A stretch of DNA of 64,000 nt from a gamma proteobacterium symbiont of Ctena orbiculata (GCA_003058495.1 QBVC01000019.1:1-64000), one strand, 5' to 3'. Positions 54,896-63,926 are shown, numbered from the stretch's first letter. The notes: generated by a model from the sequence alone, not told the origin. Translations and numbers: made by a program.

Positions 54896-55537
54896 TCAGT
54901 CGAGATAATAAGCAATCGTCCTCGCCAGTATCCCCAGCCTCTCCTCAATCACCCTCGGGCGTGTACAGAGGTGCTGGATGAAGGACTCGCGCTCATCGAA
55001 CATGCGCTGCTTGATCTCCATCTCCTGTTGCATCAATGCCAGGCGCTCCCGGGCGGCCTGGGAGGGGTCGTCCTGGAGACGCACCATTTCATCGAGCTCC
55101 TCGCTCAGCCTGTTGGCCCGCGCCGACTGGCCCTGGGCATAGCGTATGATGCCGTCGAGCTCCTTGCGGCGCCGTTCGTTCAACGACTGGATGACACCCG
55201 CAAACAGCAGGGTCAGTCTTTGATCCTTCTCCGCTGCTTGCTGTTTCGAGGAGAAGGCGGCAATCTCCCCATCGGCGGCATCCACATCATAATCGGGTGA
55301 GGTGATGTGTCTGACCAGACTCTCCACCTCCCTGTCCTGCTCCCAGGCCTGCTCCATTCCCTTGATCGACGGGCCGGCCCAGACCACCGCCGCGGGCACT
55401 TCGGCTACCAGGACCTGCTCGCATGGCCAGTCCGGATTCGGCTGCCGCGGCGACTCGCCCGCCTGCAGCGTCAAGGCAAGGGTGCAACCACAAACCAGAG
55501 ATACAACAAAGCCTCTTTTCTTCATCGAATCAATCAT
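54896..55537 (-). CDS. Exported coiled-coil protein of the quinoprotein ABC cluster
   Basis: This 213-residue protein has an N-terminal signal (GFVVSLVCGCTLALTLQAGES, possibly lipid-modified) and a long helical, charged region (about 70-190) likely to be coiled coil. There are cysteines at PWPCEQVL and HLCTRPR. It is the last gene of the minus-strand cluster (substrate-binding protein, propeller, ATPase, permease, this protein). It may bridge the exporter to the cell envelope. The family is not named by me. Confidence 0.65.
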   Translation of the reverse strand: MIDSMKKRGFVVSLVCGCTLALTLQAGESPRQPNPDWPCEQVLVAEVPAAVVWAGPSIKGMEQAWEQDREVESLVRHITSPDYDVDAADGEIAAFSSKQQAAEKDQRLTLLFAGVIQSLNERRRKELDGIIRYAQGQSARANRLSEELDEMVRLQDDPSQAARERLALMQQEMEIKQRMFDERESFIQHLCTRPRVIEERLGILARTIAYYLD

Positions 55538-55540
55538 CCT

Positions 55541-56347
55541 CTAACCTCCGCCCTGTTTGCGTGTCATCAATCCCCGTGCCGGATCATAGCCATAGATCGC
55601 CCCGCCAAGGAACAGCAGAAGAGAGGCTGCAACTGCCAGAAAGGCGATCCAACTCACCCCTCCGTAGAGTGAAAAGCGGATCAGCTCCACCGCATGGGTA
55701 AAGGGATTGAAGCGACAGATCTCATAAAGCACCAGGCTGGAATCCTTGATGCGCCACAAGGGATAGAGCGCGGAGGAAGCAAAAAACATGGGGAAGATGA
55801 CGAAGTTCATCACCCCGGCGAAATTCTCCAGCTGCTTGATCGCCGATGATAGCAGCAATCCCAGCGCACCCAGCATCAGTCCAGAGAGGAACAGGGCGGG
55901 AAATACCAGCAGATAGCCCATCAGCGGCGGCTGCACGTCCCACCACCAGGATATCGCCAGAAACAGATAGACCTGGGCAATGGATACCAGGGTGCCGGCG
56001 ATAAGCTTGCTCAGCAGCAGGTACCAGCGCGGGAATGGGCTGACCATCAACATGCGCATGCTGCCCATCTCGCGATCGTAGACCATGGAGAGCGAACTCT
56101 GCATGCCGCTGAAGAGCAGGATCATCGCCGCCAGCCCCGGCACGATATACTCCTCGTAAAGAATATAGGTCTCATAGGGCGGGATGATGGAGACGCCCAG
56201 TACCGAGCGGAATCCGGCGGCAAAGATGAAGAGCCAGACCAGGGGTCGCACCAGGGCGCCGAAGAAGCGCTCCCGCTGATGCAGAAATCGCAGCGACTCG
56301 CGAATCACGATTCCCCACAGGCAACGAAGATACTGCAACAGGGTCAT
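55541..56347 (-). CDS. ABC-2 type transporter permease (quinoprotein-associated)
   Basis: This 268-residue integral membrane protein has six likely helices and the ABC-2 profile (REMGSMRMLMVSPFPRWYLLLSKL and ENFAGVMNFVIFPMFFASSALYPL). It pairs with the ATPase encoded upstream (4-bp overlap). ABC-2 permeases are usually exporters. The cargo is unknown; quinoprotein clusters often contain this system. Confidence 0.88.
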   Translation of the reverse strand: MTLLQYLRCLWGIVIRESLRFLHQRERFFGALVRPLVWLFIFAAGFRSVLGVSIIPPYETYILYEEYIVPGLAAMILLFSGMQSSLSMVYDREMGSMRMLMVSPFPRWYLLLSKLIAGTLVSIAQVYLFLAISWWWDVQPPLMGYLLVFPALFLSGLMLGALGLLLSSAIKQLENFAGVMNFVIFPMFFASSALYPLWRIKDSSLVLYEICRFNPFTHAVELIRFSLYGGVSWIAFLAVAASLLLFLGGAIYGYDPARGLMTRKQGGG

Positions 56348-57081
56348 GAATCATCGCTCCGGGTCAGGCTGTTGAAGGCCTCTTTTACGCTATCGGTACC
56401 AGTCTGCCCCATGATCTCCCGGGCGCTGCCCCGGGCGAGCACCTTGCCGCCGTGCAACACCACCAGTCGATCCTCCGGTTCCACCTCGTCCACCAGATGA
56501 GTGGCCCACAGCACGCCTATGCCCTCCCCGCGGCAGCGATCGCGCACCTGCTGCAGAATCGCCTGGCGGCTGTGGATATCGAGCCCCACGGTCGGCTCGT
56601 CGGCCAGCAGCAGGCGGGGTTGATGCAACAGCGCCCTGACCAGCTCCAGACGGCGGCGCTGGCCGCCGCTCAGCGCCCTCACCTTCTCATCGGCTCGCTC
56701 GCCCAGCCCGATCTCATCCAGCACCGTCTGCATGCGCTGCCGCAAGGCGTCGGCGTTCAATCCCTGCAGCGTACAGTGGTAGCGCAGGTTCTGCAGCAAG
56801 CTCAGATCCAGATCGAGGGTGGGTTGCTGAAACACCACCCCCAGCTGCGCCAGCGCCTTGCGGGTTTGGCGCTGCAGATTGTAGCCATAGATCTCGATGC
56901 TGCCGCCACGACTGACGAAGAGCCTTGTGATCAAGGAGAAAAGGGTTGTCTTGCCGGCGCCGTTGATGCCCAACAGGACACAGAATTCGCCAGGCTCGAG
57001 GACAAAACTGACATCATCCAACACCTGGCGCTTGGTGTAGGAGAAACTGACGCCTTGCAATGCGAGAGCGGCTGCACTCAT
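56344..57081 (-). CDS. ABC transporter ATP-binding protein (quinoprotein-associated)
   Basis: This 245-residue nucleotide-binding protein has Walker A (GINGAGKTT), signature LSGGQRRRLEL and Walker B (LLLADEPTVGLD). The family was described as associated with PQQ-dependent catabolism. It overlaps the permease and the propeller genes by 4 bp each and is co-expressed with them. Confidence 0.92.
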   Translation of the reverse strand: MSAAALALQGVSFSYTKRQVLDDVSFVLEPGEFCVLLGINGAGKTTLFSLITRLFVSRGGSIEIYGYNLQRQTRKALAQLGVVFQQPTLDLDLSLLQNLRYHCTLQGLNADALRQRMQTVLDEIGLGERADEKVRALSGGQRRRLELVRALLHQPRLLLADEPTVGLDIHSRQAILQQVRDRCRGEGIGVLWATHLVDEVEPEDRLVVLHGGKVLARGSAREIMGQTGTDSVKEAFNSLTRSDDS

Positions 57082-58079
57082 GGACGCACCACGACCCCCC
57101 AGGGCAGGCGCCCCACCTGGATCGACTTTTTGACCTTCAGCCGCTCGACGTCGATCACCGAGACATCGTTGCTCACGCCGTTGGTGGTGAAGATGCGCTT
57201 TTCATCGGGGGAGAAGGCGAGATTCCAGACCCGCTGACCGACCAGAAGATATTTTTCGACCTCCAGCTTCGCGGTATCGACCACCGCCACCCTGGCGGCG
57301 GGACCGAGGGCGATGAAGGCCTTTGTGCCGTCCCTGCTGAGCTGGATGCCCACCGGTTGTATCGACTCTTTGTGGATGCCGGGAATCTCGAAGCCGATCT
57401 TCTTGATGATCTTGCGGGTTGCCGAATCGATCACGCTCACCGTGCCCCCAATCTCCGAAGAGACCCAGACCTGCTTGCCGTCATTGCTGAATTGAGCCAC
57501 CCGGGGACGCTGGTCGACCAGCACGTTGTCCTCTACCTTCAAGGTCTCGAGGTTGATGAAGTGGGCCATGTTGGTGGTCTCGGAGGTATTCACCAGCCAC
57601 TTGCCGTCGGGGCTGATTCCCATCCCCTCGGGTTCCACGCCGACCTGGATCTCGATCACCTTTTGCCGCTTCTCCACATCGACCACGGTCACCATGTTGT
57701 CGTCCTCGTTGGCGGCATAGAGATACTTGCCCTCCGGTCCGAGCACCAGCAGTTCAGGGTCGGGTCCGGATGGCAGGACATGGGTCACTTTCAAGGTCTC
57801 CAGATCCAGTACTTCGATATGATCGGCATCGCTGGTACAGACGTAGAGTATCTTGCCGTCCTTGCTCAAGGCGATGCCCCGGGGACGCTCCCCAACCGCC
57901 ACCTTCTGCAGCACCTTGAGACTCTCTCCATCGATCACGGTGATGGTGTTGTCCTTCTCGCTGCTGACGTAGACGGTATAGGCCTGAACCGCTTCGGCCG
58001 CCAGCATGGCGATGATAAAGGCCATTGTGATCAATCGCGGACGGATGCTGGAACAGCATCGCGAAGACATGAATAGCAT
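57078..58079 (-). CDS. YVTN beta-propeller protein, PQQ-catabolism associated
   Basis: This 333-residue exported protein (N-terminal hydrophobic segment LITMAFIIAMLAAEAVQA) consists of seven YVTN-type repeats, for example YTVYVSSEKDNTITVID, GIALSKDGKILYVCTSD and ILYVCTSDADHIEVLDLETL. The family occurs beside the same ABC system in PQQ-dependent organisms. Probably periplasmic or surface bound. It overlaps the ATPase gene by 4 bp. Confidence 0.88.
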   Translation of the reverse strand: MLFMSSRCCSSIRPRLITMAFIIAMLAAEAVQAYTVYVSSEKDNTITVIDGESLKVLQKVAVGERPRGIALSKDGKILYVCTSDADHIEVLDLETLKVTHVLPSGPDPELLVLGPEGKYLYAANEDDNMVTVVDVEKRQKVIEIQVGVEPEGMGISPDGKWLVNTSETTNMAHFINLETLKVEDNVLVDQRPRVAQFSNDGKQVWVSSEIGGTVSVIDSATRKIIKKIGFEIPGIHKESIQPVGIQLSRDGTKAFIALGPAARVAVVDTAKLEVEKYLLVGQRVWNLAFSPDEKRIFTTNGVSNDVSVIDVERLKVKKSIQVGRLPWGVVVRP

Positions 58080-58157
58080 AGTAAGACTCCTCCGTCATTT
58101 ATAGCCTGAGCGACGGCCTGACTTGTTATCGGCCTGATGTGAGTTTCCGACCGCTGC

Positions 58158-59456
58158 TCACCCGGGTTGCTGTTTTTTGCAACGGCTTTCCGCCCGGTCG
58201 AAGCCCAGCGTATCCAGTGTGGTGTGCTGATGCAGAAAGCCTTTCTGCGGCGACACGGAGATCATCAACCGGGGCGAGGTGAGCAGCAGCGGCTGACGCA
58301 GCTGACCGTTCCAATCCCGATAGGTAACCGGCCTGCCCTTGAACGCCGCCAGATTGAAATCCTCACTGCTGATATAACGCTTCAGCTGCTCCGCCCGGTC
58401 ACTGGCGGTGCGGGTTGCCGCCTCGCCGATGGTGCGTACGGCCAACCAGGCCGAATAGTCCCGGTCGCTCATCCAGCGGCCGTTCTTTTCATGAAAGCGG
58501 CGCTGAAACTGGGTCGCGCCCCACTGTTCGTGGACAGCGCTCCAGGCTGCCGGCGAGAGGCCATGGGAGCCGCCCACAGGTCGCGGCAGATAGCTGCGAT
58601 AGTTCAGAAACTCACCGAACTCGTCCCGTTCATCGGCCACGATGAGGATGTCGTAATCCCCCACCTGGGTAAAGGCGTTGACCTCCTCCTGCTCCCGGGT
58701 ATGACCCGAGTCCGTGCGTCGCGCACCCGGTACGAAGGTCCACTCCCTGGTTTCGACAATTTTATGGCCGAAGCGTTTGGCCGCCCGTTTCAGGGCCTCT
58801 GCATAGGCCTTGTCCTGGGGATGACGCCCGATGACGAGAAACCACTCGTTCCAACGCTTCCAGGTCAGGTATTGCGCCAGGGCATCAGCCAGCATGGCCC
58901 TGCTGGGGATGGTGTGCAGCAGATTCGGGCGGCAGAGGCGGGTTCTCAGTTCATCGTCCCTGGCGGCGATATTGAACAGCAGGCTCTCCTTGGCCTGGGG
59001 CAGATCCGCGATCTCAATCAGCCTGTCAGCCGGGAGATTGACAAGAAACAGCCTGACACCCTGTTCATGCAGCTTGACGAAGGCCTCGAGCGGAGAGGCA
59101 TCCGAGTCGATTTTTGTCGCCACGAGGGTGAAGGACTGGCCGGTGAATTGGCCGGTGGTGTTGTTGTCCCTTATCCCCTGTTCAGCCCCCATCTGCCCCG
59201 TATCATCGATGACAGGCTCCAGCAGCGAGAGCGGGATATGTCTCTCCTCCTCCATCGACAGCAGCGCGATCTGGATATTCAGGGCGGCCGCGGCGCTGGC
59301 GGCGCCGTGGAGTAAAAGCCCGCCGAGGAGGGCAAAGAGGATAACCGGAAATCGATGGAATCTCTTTTTCTTATCGTCGGGTTCCAAGCTAGGCAAGACA
59401 GCTCCTTGAACAAGGTCTGGGAAATTCAATTTGGGTTTAGTAATTGCAAATTCCAT
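58158..59456 (-). CDS. Periplasmic-binding-protein-like component of the quinoprotein ABC system
   Basis: This 432-residue protein has an N-terminal hydrophobic anchor (VILFALLGGLLLHGAASAAA at about 38-57) and a type I periplasmic binding fold (LNIQIALLSMEEERHIPLSLLEP, LFLVNLPADRLIEI). Members of this family are found with the ABC exporter and beta-propeller of PQQ-dependent alcohol oxidation. The substrate is unknown. It is the first gene of its minus-strand operon. Confidence 0.8.
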   Translation of the reverse strand: MEFAITKPKLNFPDLVQGAVLPSLEPDDKKKRFHRFPVILFALLGGLLLHGAASAAAALNIQIALLSMEEERHIPLSLLEPVIDDTGQMGAEQGIRDNNTTGQFTGQSFTLVATKIDSDASPLEAFVKLHEQGVRLFLVNLPADRLIEIADLPQAKESLLFNIAARDDELRTRLCRPNLLHTIPSRAMLADALAQYLTWKRWNEWFLVIGRHPQDKAYAEALKRAAKRFGHKIVETREWTFVPGARRTDSGHTREQEEVNAFTQVGDYDILIVADERDEFGEFLNYRSYLPRPVGGSHGLSPAAWSAVHEQWGATQFQRRFHEKNGRWMSDRDYSAWLAVRTIGEAATRTASDRAEQLKRYISSEDFNLAAFKGRPVTYRDWNGQLRQPLLLTSPRLMISVSPQKGFLHQHTTLDTLGFDRAESRCKKQQPG

Positions 59457-59532
59457 ACCATTGGACGGAAATCGGGGAGACCGCCAAACGAGTGCAGAAT
59501 CGGCTCATCAACCGCTGTGCCTGACTCACTAA

Positions 59533-59548
59533 GTGTCAATGGTGACAC
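59533..59548. promoter_or_regulatory. GTGTCA inverted repeat between the ABC operon and the mxaD-like gene
   Basis: GTGTCA-ATGG-TGACAC lies in the 380-bp divergent gap (59457-59836), 77 bp upstream of the ABC operon start. The half-sites match those at 50086-50103. The rest of the gap shows no gene and no clear promoter. Confidence 0.55.
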
Positions 59549-59836
59549 AGTCTATCGTTTCAGGTCTCTCACAGTATGTAGAATTTGACCGCAAGCGATA
59601 TCCCCGGTTTTCCATCATAGTCTAGTTCGAAATGTCCGCATAACGGCTTTTCCACACGCTTCTTGCGGTTCAGTTGTCCGGTGAGTGGAAAATCGGGCCT
59701 GCTCACCAGCCCCATCAGGCTTTTTTGACATGGGACAGGCATGATTATTGCTCTTGTGGTACCAGATATCGAGGCACGTTGCGCCAGGGCTTAGAGTCTG
59801 GCGTGTGCCCATGCGAAGAACCCCGTGGAGGTACCA

Positions 59837-60370
59837 GTGAAAAAAGCCATCCTTCTCCTCTCCTCGATCCTGCTGCTGTTTGCCGCAGTCGCCCAGGCCC
59901 ATGGCCCGACCCGACAGAAGGTGGTGATCAAGCAACAGATCGCGGCGTCACCGCAGGCGGTCTGGGAGGTGGTAAAGAATTTTAACGACATGAGCTGGCA
60001 CCCTGCGGTGACGGAGACCAAAGGGGACGGCGGTAATGCCGCCGGCGCCACCCGTACCCTGACCCTGGCCAATGGCGGCCGGATCCACGAGAAGCTGGAG
60101 AAATACGACGAAACCAAGCACACCTTCTTCTATCGTATTGAGTCGGTGGATGTGCAGGTATTGCCGGTGACCAACTACTCCTCCTGGTTCAACATCAAAC
60201 CCAACGGCGAAGGCGGGAGTCTGGTCACCTGGAAAGGGGCCTTCTACCGGGGCTATCCAAACAACGATCCCCCGCCTGAGCTGAGCGATCAGGCTGCCAG
60301 GGATGCGGTAACGGGGGTCTATGAAAGCGGACTCGCCAATCTGAAAAAAATAGTGGAAAAGGACACTTGA
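59837..60370 (+). CDS. MxaD-like SRPBCC protein
   Basis: This 177-residue protein has a signal peptide (KKAILLLSSILLLFAAVAQA) and a START-like SRPBCC domain (KQQIAASPQAVWEVVKNFNDMSWHPAV, LTLANGGRIHEKLEKYD). MxaD is a periplasmic protein that helps methanol dehydrogenase interact with its cytochrome, and a related job with XoxF/XoxG is likely. GTG at 59837 has GGAGG 6 bp upstream. It is followed 13 bp later by a second propeller gene. Confidence 0.82.
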   Translation: MKKAILLLSSILLLFAAVAQAHGPTRQKVVIKQQIAASPQAVWEVVKNFNDMSWHPAVTETKGDGGNAAGATRTLTLANGGRIHEKLEKYDETKHTFFYRIESVDVQVLPVTNYSSWFNIKPNGEGGSLVTWKGAFYRGYPNNDPPPELSDQAARDAVTGVYESGLANLKKIVEKDT

Positions 60371-60383
60371 TCATTGCCTGGCC

Positions 60384-61376
60384 ATGAAGAGGGATACGGC
60401 ACCAATTCGTTTTCTCATGGAACGGGCGGCAGCCTATCTGGTCGCCTTCTCAATCGCCGCTGCAGGTCAGGGAGTCTCGGCCGCTCCCTTTGCATTCGTC
60501 ACCAACCAGGGCGATGATTCGGTTTCGGTGATCGATCTTTCAAGCCTGCGCAGGACGGCGAGCATAAAGGTCGGCTCAAAACCTGCCGGCATCGCCGTCT
60601 CGAGCAACGGCAGACGCATCTACGTCACCAACCCGGAGAGTCGCGATGTCTATCTGCTCGATGGCGTCGAGTTCAAGGCGCTCACCCGCAAGGCGCTTGG
60701 AAAGGGCCCGTTGGGAATAGCCCTGAGCCCTGACGATACCCGGGTCTATGTTGCCGACTGGTACGAAGACAGGGTCTACGTGCTCGATGCGGACGATCTC
60801 TCGATACTCGAGCGAATAGCCGTGGGTGATTCACCTTCAGGCCTGGAGGTCAGCAGGGACGGCAAAAGGCTGTTTGTGGCGGACAGGGATGACAACATGA
60901 TCTCAATCGTGGATACCGGTGAGTACCGGGTGATCAGACGCATAGCGGTCGGCAAACGCCCCTTCGGCATCCGACTCGATCCCGACGGCAAGCGGTTATA
61001 CGTCGCCAACGTGGCAAGCGATGATCTCAGTGTGGTCGATCTAGACAGCTTGTCGGTGATTGCCACCATTGCGGTCGGCAGTACGCCCTACGGTGTCGCG
61101 GTCGCACCCGACAGCCGCCGGGTCTTTGTGACAAATCAGCATGAGAATACCCTATCTGTTATCGACCCGGAAAAACTGGAGGAGACCCACAGGCTGGCCA
61201 TCGGTGAATTCCCCGAAGGGATAATCGCCCACCCCGACGACGGGCGGGTCTACATCGCCAACTGGTTCGACAACGAATTGGTTGTGCTCGATGTCGAGAG
61301 CCTGCAAATCATCAAACAGATACCGACCGGCGAAAGCCCCCGTGCTTTCGGTGTCTTCGTGGCTGGCGGCTCGTAA
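60384..61376 (+). CDS. Second YVTN beta-propeller protein
   Basis: This 330-residue exported protein is made of seven YVTN repeats (FVTNQGDDSVSVIDL, IYVTNPESRDVYLLD, VYVADWYEDRVYVLD, VFVTNQHENTLSVID). It is a paralogue of the one at 57078-58079 on the other strand. The hydrophobic start (YLVAFSIAAAGQGVSA) indicates export. Function is unknown, but its position after the mxaD-like gene suggests a role in the XoxF system. Confidence 0.85.
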   Translation: MKRDTAPIRFLMERAAAYLVAFSIAAAGQGVSAAPFAFVTNQGDDSVSVIDLSSLRRTASIKVGSKPAGIAVSSNGRRIYVTNPESRDVYLLDGVEFKALTRKALGKGPLGIALSPDDTRVYVADWYEDRVYVLDADDLSILERIAVGDSPSGLEVSRDGKRLFVADRDDNMISIVDTGEYRVIRRIAVGKRPFGIRLDPDGKRLYVANVASDDLSVVDLDSLSVIATIAVGSTPYGVAVAPDSRRVFVTNQHENTLSVIDPEKLEETHRLAIGEFPEGIIAHPDDGRVYIANWFDNELVVLDVESLQIIKQIPTGESPRAFGVFVAGGS

Positions 61377-61504
61377 GGCCGGTCTGCTTGTCAACCGATT
61401 TTAATGGATTAAATCGTATGCCTCGACGGAGCGAAGCAACTTACGGAAGAGCCTGGAATCGACATTAAAACGATGGAAAAATCAAAGTGAAGGAGGAGTG
61501 ATCC

Positions 61505-61798
61505 ATGAATCTCCCAACATTTCCTGAGGATTCAGTGCTCAAGCGTCATTTCGAGGCAACAGTCGAGATGAAACGGCAAACCTGGCTGCAGCGGCCGCCA
61601 AGTGACTCGATCCTGAACCGTCATGCCTCGAGCATGGACATCCAGTCTCTATCCCGATCGGCCGGGAGCACGAAAAGAGCAAGACCCACCACGTCGTCGG
61701 CGGCCGCATCCTCGTCAGCCCCACGGGCGCCACGGACCGAGACGGAAGAAAAGGGCTTCTTCGCCTGGTTGATGGGCCTGTTTTCGAGCAAGGCCTGA
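61505..61798 (+). CDS. Small protein with two DSxLxRH motifs
   Basis: This 97-residue cytoplasmic protein contains the similar segments PEDSVLKRHFEAT (about 7-19) and PSDSILNRHASSM (about 31-43). They are followed by a basic, Ser/Ala-rich linker and a C-terminal amphipathic helix GFFAWLMGLFSSKA that could bind the membrane. The ribosome site (GGAGGAG) is excellent. I do not recognise the family. It lies between the propeller and secreted-protein genes. Confidence 0.7.
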   Translation: MNLPTFPEDSVLKRHFEATVEMKRQTWLQRPPSDSILNRHASSMDIQSLSRSAGSTKRARPTTSSAAASSSAPRAPRTETEEKGFFAWLMGLFSSKA

Positions 61799-61916
61799 TC
61801 GGAACAGGGTAACAGTCGATTAGTACCAAGTTATAAAAAAAGATCTCGTGTCAGTGAAATGAGCATCACGGCCGCATACGCTGACCTGATATCTGCCCAG
61901 TTAGGAGTTCTTGAAC

Positions 61917-62606
61917 ATGCGCATAAGCTGTATCATCGCTATGGTCGCAGTGGCCCTGCTCGACCCGTCCGTATTGTCGGCGGGAACCAGCATTCTGCCG
62001 CCACCCAATCTAAACCAGGCGCAAAAGCTGGTCTTCTTCAAAGACCATCTTAAAGGCGTGCCCAAGGGCAGCCGACTCGATTACGAGTTCACCAACGCAA
62101 CCCAGGGTGAAGAGGGATTCAGAGACAGCATAGAGATCGATGTCGTCAACGTGGTCGCTGAAGACAAGCGGGACCTTGAGTTCAATTTCCTAAGCGGTGA
62201 GAACCATATCGATTTTTCACCTGCCAAGGCCTACACCGGCAACCCGGTAATCATCCATTTCCTGGAGCGGGATATCTCCATGATGGCGAAGGACACAGGC
62301 GGTTCGAGCGGCTATTTTCGCAATCGTATTCGCGACTCATTCAAGAATCCAAGCCTGGTTCGTGAGATCAAGTTCCATTACGGCGGCAAAGAACTGGCTG
62401 GCACGGAGGTGGTCATAACACCCTTCGTCGCAGACCCCAATACGGACAATTTCAAATTCTATGTCAATAAACGGTACCAGTTCATATTCTCCGATCAGGT
62501 TCCAGGCGGCGTCTATCGCATCCATACCCAGGTGCCGAATGAAAAGGAAGGCGGCATTCTGATCGATGAAGATATGACATTCCGTAAAATCACGCCGGCT
62601 ATATAA
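61917..62606 (+). CDS. Secreted protein of unknown function
   Basis: This 229-residue protein has a signal peptide (MRISCIIAMVAVALLDPSVLSAG) and a beta-rich mature part (GSRLDYEFTNATQGEEGFRDSIEIDVVNVV, FHYGGKELAGTEVVITPFV). No domain is recognised. AGGAG lies 9 bp upstream of the ATG at 61917; the TTG at 61911 is too close to that site. Its neighbours are XoxF-accessory-type genes. Confidence 0.7.
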   Translation: MRISCIIAMVAVALLDPSVLSAGTSILPPPNLNQAQKLVFFKDHLKGVPKGSRLDYEFTNATQGEEGFRDSIEIDVVNVVAEDKRDLEFNFLSGENHIDFSPAKAYTGNPVIIHFLERDISMMAKDTGGSSGYFRNRIRDSFKNPSLVREIKFHYGGKELAGTEVVITPFVADPNTDNFKFYVNKRYQFIFSDQVPGGVYRIHTQVPNEKEGGILIDEDMTFRKITPAI

Positions 62607-62656
62607 TGTATAGATCGACATACAATCGGGAAGAAAAACGGAGGTCCAGACCAACC

Positions 62657-63031
62657 ATGAAAATGGCCAAGTTTTCCTCAACAATCATCTCCGTTGCACT
62701 CGCCTGCTGCTCAATGGCCTGGGCGGAAGAGGAGTGCGACAAGGCTTCAAGCAGCAACGACTACCCGACCTCCGCCAGAGTCGATTATGTGATTGGCTGC
62801 ATGGCATCGAATGGGCAGACACATGAGATGATGCTGAAGTGCTCCTGCAGTATCGATCTAATCGCCAAGGCGATCCCATATGAAGAGTATGTGCATATAT
62901 CGACGCTCCTGAGCCTGCAGCAGATGGCCGCGGCCGGCAGGAACGCCGTCTATAAGAGCTCTACCTGGTCGCAGAAGGCGGTCGCCAAACTGAGAGACGT
63001 TCAGGCCGACTCCACCCTGCGCTGTTTTTAA
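62657..63031 (+). CDS. Small secreted cysteine-containing protein
   Basis: This 124-residue protein has a signal peptide (AKFSSTIISVALACCSMAWA). The mature part carries five cysteines (EEECDK, IGCMASN, KCSCS, LRCF) and would form disulfides or bind a metal. No family is recognised. ATG at 62657 follows a GAGG site. It is the third unknown gene in a row before the SoxYZ-like carrier. Confidence 0.7.
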   Translation: MKMAKFSSTIISVALACCSMAWAEEECDKASSSNDYPTSARVDYVIGCMASNGQTHEMMLKCSCSIDLIAKAIPYEEYVHISTLLSLQQMAAAGRNAVYKSSTWSQKAVAKLRDVQADSTLRCF

Positions 63032-63068
63032 CCCTCGGCAGCCCCGGCCCTTATGAGGCCGTCGGGTG

Positions 63069-63926
63069 TCAGCCCTTGCCCTGCGAAGGCAGATCCATGC
63101 TGTGGCTAAAAGTCCTCCCCTTGGAATCCTTCACATGAACCTCCAGCACCCCGCTCTCCTGCGGGATGAAACCGAAACGGATGCTGGGATCCTCGCTGAT
63201 GGAGATATCGGTATCGGCGGTGAACACCTCTTCACCGTTGTAGGTGACCTGGATGGTTCTGACGAAATCCGCGGGTATGTAGAAGCGGGATACCTGATCA
63301 AACTGCAGCCCGGAATTGTTCGGGTGCTTGATCAGCAGCTGGGTCGGCAGCAGGTCGCCCTGACTGTAATCCTCGGGCATACGGAACTTTATCTTGCCCA
63401 ATTGCGCCATCGCGGCCGCAGGGTCCTTGAGCGAGGGCGCGGAACATCCTCCCGACGCCTTGACATAGTTATTCACCATGTAGAGTTTACCGTCACTCAG
63501 TTCTGCGATGGCGCGAAGGTCGGTGTAGGCATTGATACGCACCCTGGTGGAAAGGGTCTCCCAGCTGTGCTTGCCGGGAAAGTGGAACACGGCAGCCACC
63601 GGTGAAGGATTGTTGTCGATCACCAGATAGAGGCTTTTGATATAGCGATCCGGTGTCTGTTCGAGCTTCGAGTCGATGGTAATGGGGACGATTGCCGCGT
63701 CCATTGCCCTCGCGGGTGATTCCAACCCGAGAATCTGCTCTCCACTCTGGATCTGTTTGTCTCCAAACAGAGAGCTCTTTATCTGAAACCAGCGATTCCC
63801 ATCGTCCTTGGCCCAGGCAGTGCCCGCGATCAGACACAGGCATAACAGGATCAGTGTGTATTGAAGGCAGGTGTTCCATCTCCGGCCCTTGTGGTTCATC
63901 GTTGAGACAGCTGTCATAGCAATCAT
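63069..63926 (-). CDS. Quinoprotein-associated SoxYZ-like carrier
   Basis: This 285-residue exported protein (signal LILLCLCLIAGTAWA) fuses a SoxY-like half and a SoxZ-like half (FRMPEDYSQGD, LIKHPNNSGLQFD). The conserved cysteine is in KASGGCSAPS, internal rather than at a SoxY C-terminus. This fused family is associated with quinoprotein dehydrogenases rather than thiosulfate oxidation. It may carry a sulfur or thiol intermediate for the XoxF system. Bases 63927-64000 after it show no gene. Confidence 0.88.
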   Translation of the reverse strand: MIAMTAVSTMNHKGRRWNTCLQYTLILLCLCLIAGTAWAKDDGNRWFQIKSSLFGDKQIQSGEQILGLESPARAMDAAIVPITIDSKLEQTPDRYIKSLYLVIDNNPSPVAAVFHFPGKHSWETLSTRVRINAYTDLRAIAELSDGKLYMVNNYVKASGGCSAPSLKDPAAAMAQLGKIKFRMPEDYSQGDLLPTQLLIKHPNNSGLQFDQVSRFYIPADFVRTIQVTYNGEEVFTADTDISISEDPSIRFGFIPQESGVLEVHVKDSKGRTFSHSMDLPSQGKG

